Of a DNA stretch of 64,000 nt, positions 61,143-64,000 are shown piece after piece. A program made the translations under genes and the position numbers. The DNA is from Nostoc mirabile CHAB5784 (lineage in GTDB: Bacteria > Cyanobacteriota > Cyanobacteriia > Cyanobacteriales > Nostocaceae). The notes beneath the pieces are model-generated. The model saw only the letters and a list, made by a program, of their open reading frames with translations, was not told the DNA's origin and ran no database searches. The stretch is taken from NCBI RefSeq assembly GCF_020829645.1, contig NZ_JAIVFS010000020.1, forward strand, positions 1 to 64,000, written 5' to 3'. The number at the start of each line of letters is the position of its first letter. Within the stretch, counting starts at the first letter, position 1.

Positions 61143-62099
61143 CTAAGATTTACTCTTATTTGCTTCTTTCTGCGCCGCCTCACTGTATTTCTTATAAAGT
61201 TGAGTACGAATCTTGGCTTCCTGATAACGGCTGTGTTTTTGTGGCACCTTACTCATTAAATCTGAAGCCCGTTGCCACTTAGCAGCTATCTCTAACCATT
61301 GAGTTGAGACTGTGGCTGTTTTACCAGATGCAGAAGCTTGGTTGGCAATTCGCACGGCTGTGGCAAATTGGTCATTAGACGGGTCAAAAAGGTTATTCTT
61401 AGCAGGACTAAGTGGTGTTTGAACTTTCCTATAGATCGTATTTTCTGGAGTTATAGATTTAGAACTTTGTAATTGCATTAGGTTTATCAGATTATTACCT
61501 AACTGGGCATAAATAACCCAACTAAGCAACAACAGTGAGCATAAACCAGCCGCAGCTAATATCTTTGTTTTAGGCTTCTTTTTTTGTTTTTCTTTGTTAA
61601 TAAGTACTAAAGGACGAGAGACTTGAGTTCTAGGAAAATTTGGCTTTCCTAGTTCAGCTTGAGCTTCTGTGAAATCTGTAATTAATTGCTTTACAATATT
61701 AGGCTGAATTAACGTAATTTCCTGCGACCAAAGCAATTGGTTGTCGCGATCGCTATCTATTTCCTTTAACCACAATAATTGTTGTTCCCGAACAATCCGA
61801 CTGTTGATATTGACTCGCCGAATGTGACGCGGGGCGATGGAATCAAGAATTTGCTGGATTTGTTCTACGAGGGGAGATTGCTCAAGTTGCTCTATCCTAG
61901 CCGCCTCGCACAGAAGTTGTAAGACACCATCAGAAAAAATGGCTCTAGTTCTGACACCAGACTTGGCTAGCTTTTCGTTCAATAGCTGAATAATCGCAGC
62001 AACGCTACCTTGGTGAGCTTGCCAAACGATATCATTTATCCGGTCTACCACCTGAAATTTAGTGATAGCTCTTCCACCCTGACTGATTAACGTATTCAT
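61143..62099 (-). CDS. Conserved membrane protein of unknown function
   Basis: This 318-residue protein has a soluble N-terminal part of about 170 residues (helical, with VVDRINDIVWQAHQGSVAAI and HIRRVNINSRIVREQQLLWL), a lysine-rich stretch, one membrane segment (about 177-200, ILAAAGLCSLLLLSWVIYAQ) and a periplasmic C-terminal domain of about 115 residues with TPR-like helices (QWLEIAAKWQRASDLMSKVP and KYSEAAQKEANK). Similar two-part proteins are common in cyanobacteria without assigned function. The ATG at 62099 opens the frame cleanly. Confidence 0.7.
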   Translation of the reverse strand: MNTLISQGGRAITKFQVVDRINDIVWQAHQGSVAAIIQLLNEKLAKSGVRTRAIFSDGVLQLLCEAARIEQLEQSPLVEQIQQILDSIAPRHIRRVNINSRIVREQQLLWLKEIDSDRDNQLLWSQEITLIQPNIVKQLITDFTEAQAELGKPNFPRTQVSRPLVLINKEKQKKKPKTKILAAAGLCSLLLLSWVIYAQLGNNLINLMQLQSSKSITPENTIYRKVQTPLSPAKNNLFDPSNDQFATAVRIANQASASGKTATVSTQWLEIAAKWQRASDLMSKVPQKHSRYQEAKIRTQLYKKYSEAAQKEANKSKS

Positions 62100-62635
62100 T
62101 AATTTAGGGACTCTTTTCTACTGACCTTGATCTTGTTTTCGATTTTACGAGTAAAAAGATGAGTTGCCAAATAAAATCATAAATATAGAGCTTCCTTTTT
62201 CGGTTCGGCAAGGATGCTGGCTTGCACTCAGTTAATTTGACACTCTCACGCCTTGAAAGCGTGGGATTCTTGGGCTGAAACTGCGCTTTCAGGATAAAGC
62301 TTATGCTGGTGGACGAGCTACCTGTCTGACATAGTACATTATGATGTCTTTTAGCGATCGCCTTTGGTCAAGTTGAGGTAGGTGAATGCACTCTGCGATG
62401 GTGCGTCCACTACGTAAATGGCGATCGCTTTGATATTTCTGTAACTGTCACGCCGTCAGATATTGTTCACAAAGCAAACAAAATAGCTGTATTAGGATAA
62501 TTTTCTGAGTAATTCTCGCTTTTTTTGCCTTTTTGTCATAATGGCAAGACTAATTAGCACAGCGATCGCTACATTAGAAGATATATATATAAAAATCAAC
62601 AATGATTTTTATTCCTTCGCAGTTCACACAAAATT
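62100..62635. other. Intergenic with a possible IS200/IS605-type end remnant
   Basis: The hairpin cacgc-cttgaaa-gcgtg (62247-62263) followed by ggattcttgg resembles the subterminal end hairpins of IS200/IS605-family elements. No transposase or tnpB remains. The rest is AT-rich with several HIP1 octamers. No gene is seen before the oligopeptidase start. Confidence 0.45.
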
Positions 62636-64000
62636 ATGAGTGCAAGTACCATTATTTCCGACAATCCCTTACTTCAAGGCACTGGTTTACCTCCCTTTGC
62701 AGAGATTAAACCAGAACGAGTAGTACCAGCCTTCAATCAGTTGTTGGCAGAACTTGACCAGCAGCTTGCCACATTAGAGGCTAATGTACAGCCTACTTGG
62801 AGTGGTTTAGTAGAACCCTTAGAAAAGCTGACTGAAAGGCTTACCTGGAGTTGGGCGGTGGTGAATCATTTGATGGGTGTTAAAAATAGCCCGGAACTGC
62901 GCGAAGCTCATGAAATTGTACAGCCACTAGTTGTACAATTTATCAACAAGCTTGGTCAAAGCAAACCTATCTATAATGCTTTTAAGGCACTCCGTACCAG
63001 TAATAGTTGGGCAACTTTAGAATTAGCCCAACAGCGCATTGTAGAAGCCGCCATTCGAGATGCAGAACTTTCTGGTGTTGGCTTAGAAGGAGAGGCAAGA
63101 GAGCGTTTCAACGCCATACAAATGGAGTTAGCAGAACTTTCTACCAAATTCTCTAACCATGTACTTGATGCCATTAAAGCCTTCAGCTTAACCCTAACAA
63201 CACAAGCGGAAATTGACGGTTTACCACCAAGCTTAGTGAGTTTAGCAGCCCAAGCGGCTCGTGCATCTGGCGAAAGCAATGCTACACCAGAAAATGGCCC
63301 CTGGCGGATTACTTTGGACTTCCCCAGCTATGGCCCTTTCATGCAGCACAGTACCCGTCGAGATTTGCGCGAAAAGCTCTACAAAGCTCATATCACCCGC
63401 GCTTCTAGTGGCGATTTGGATAACAACCCCTTAATTGAGCGGATTTTAAAGTTGCGCCAAGAACTCGCAGATATACTAGGCTTTAAAAGTTTTGCCCAAT
63501 TGAGCCTAGCTAGTAAAATGGCTCCCAACGTTGAGGCAGTCAACGCTCTATTAGAAGAACTACGCCGCGCTAGTTATGATGCTGCTGTCAAAGACTTGGA
63601 AGAACTCAAAGCTTTTGCAGCAGCACTCTTAGCAGCAGAAGCTGAGGATTTAAAACACTGGGATATCAGCTTTTGGGCAGAACGCCAACGAGAAGCAAAA
63701 TTTGCCTTTACCGCTGAAGAATTGCGTCCCTACTTCCCTCTTCCCCAAGTGTTAGACGGCTTATTTGGACTAGTCAAGCGGCTATTTGGCGTCACTGTCA
63801 CCTCTGCCGATGCTCAAGCGCCAGTATGGCATGAAGATGTCCGTTATTTCCAAATTGCTGACGAAACTGGTTCTCCCATAGCGTACTTCTACTTAGACCC
63901 TTACAGCCGTCCAGCCGAGAAACGCGGTGGTGCTTGGATGGATGTGTGCATCAATCGGGCCAAAATCACTGAAAATGGTGTGACTGCCATCCGCTTACCT
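62636..64000 (+). CDS. prlC: M3-family metallopeptidase (oligopeptidase A-like), truncated by window edge
   Basis: The frame runs from the ATG at 62636 for 455 codons to the end of the window without a stop. The sequence matches the N-terminal and middle parts of oligopeptidase A: LPPFAEIKPERVVPAF, WAVVNHLMGVKNSPELREA, a helical region, then RRDLREKLYKAHITRAS, KMAPNVEAVNALLEEL, and FYLDPYSRPAEKRGGAWMD. The zinc motif HExxH would lie just downstream of the edge and is not seen. The enzyme degrades short cytosolic peptides. The ATG is at the expected position without a strong ribosome binding site. Confidence 0.88.
   Translation, partial: MSASTIISDNPLLQGTGLPPFAEIKPERVVPAFNQLLAELDQQLATLEANVQPTWSGLVEPLEKLTERLTWSWAVVNHLMGVKNSPELREAHEIVQPLVVQFINKLGQSKPIYNAFKALRTSNSWATLELAQQRIVEAAIRDAELSGVGLEGEARERFNAIQMELAELSTKFSNHVLDAIKAFSLTLTTQAEIDGLPPSLVSLAAQAARASGESNATPENGPWRITLDFPSYGPFMQHSTRRDLREKLYKAHITRASSGDLDNNPLIERILKLRQELADILGFKSFAQLSLASKMAPNVEAVNALLEELRRASYDAAVKDLEELKAFAAALLAAEAEDLKHWDISFWAERQREAKFAFTAEELRPYFPLPQVLDGLFGLVKRLFGVTVTSADAQAPVWHEDVRYFQIADETGSPIAYFYLDPYSRPAEKRGGAWMDVCINRAKITENGVTAIRLP

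Overview
The window is chromosomal DNA of a filamentous, probably heterocyst-forming cyanobacterium of the Nostoc/Anabaena/Calothrix type. The evidence is the frequent HIP1 octamer GCGATCGC, heptanucleotide short tandem repeats (aattcgt, ctaatga, gacaaat), a carboxysome shell gene, tandem cyanobacteriochrome GAF domains, WD40 and FG-GAP giants, and many short inverted-repeat elements between and sometimes inside genes. No rRNA, tRNA or CRISPR array was seen.

Layout. 0.2-7.6 kb: an alpha/beta hydrolase, aroE with a repeat inserted in frame, and a divergent pair of AAA-like ATPase genes, one fused to 14 WD40 repeats. 7.6-12 kb: a short double-glycine leader peptide, then two duplicated RTX calcium-binding genes, each behind a copy of a repeated leader element, then an ADYC-domain pseudogene. 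12-19 kb: a membrane-anchored esterase, small conserved proteins including a candidate CcmS, an ABC exporter and ribokinase. 19-27 kb: a candidate copper radical oxidase with a Tat-exported partner, a glutathionyl-hydroquinone reductase-like enzyme, an aspartoacylase-like enzyme and a polysaccharide deacetylase-like protein. 27.5-35 kb: the most accessory-looking block, with a WYL regulator divergent from a zinc-ribbon protein and a HEPN-like protein, then two coiled-coil proteins, an Hsp70-like protein and a VapBC-type module. 35-41.4 kb: a Uma2 nuclease, two L,D-transpeptidases, KDPG aldolase, small membrane proteins, a truncated TauE and a PhzF protein. 41.6-46 kb: a 1448-residue adhesin-like protein with two seven-bladed FG-GAP propellers. 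46-52 kb: a small lipoprotein, Xaa-Pro aminopeptidase, a secreted protein and a histidine kinase with three predicted bilin-binding GAF domains. 52-58 kb: the housekeeping run ffh-rpsP-KH protein-phoH, then a ChuX/HutX-like protein and a CcmK-type shell protein. 58-64 kb: a secreted protein, a second ABC exporter, a conserved membrane protein and the 5' part of an M3 oligopeptidase.

The clearest structural discovery is a family of non-autonomous elements with 18-bp ends (caatac...gttaag) and exact 10-11 bp target duplications, present four times. At 60.5-60.9 kb one copy is interrupted by a different element that is itself interrupted by another copy of the first family. The best candidate for an undescribed gene system is the WYL / zinc-ribbon / HEPN-like block at 27.6-31.0 kb, possibly extending through the coiled-coil and Hsp70-like genes. 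Second is the double-glycine peptide with its repeated leader element near 8 kb. Both are inferences from sequence reading alone.
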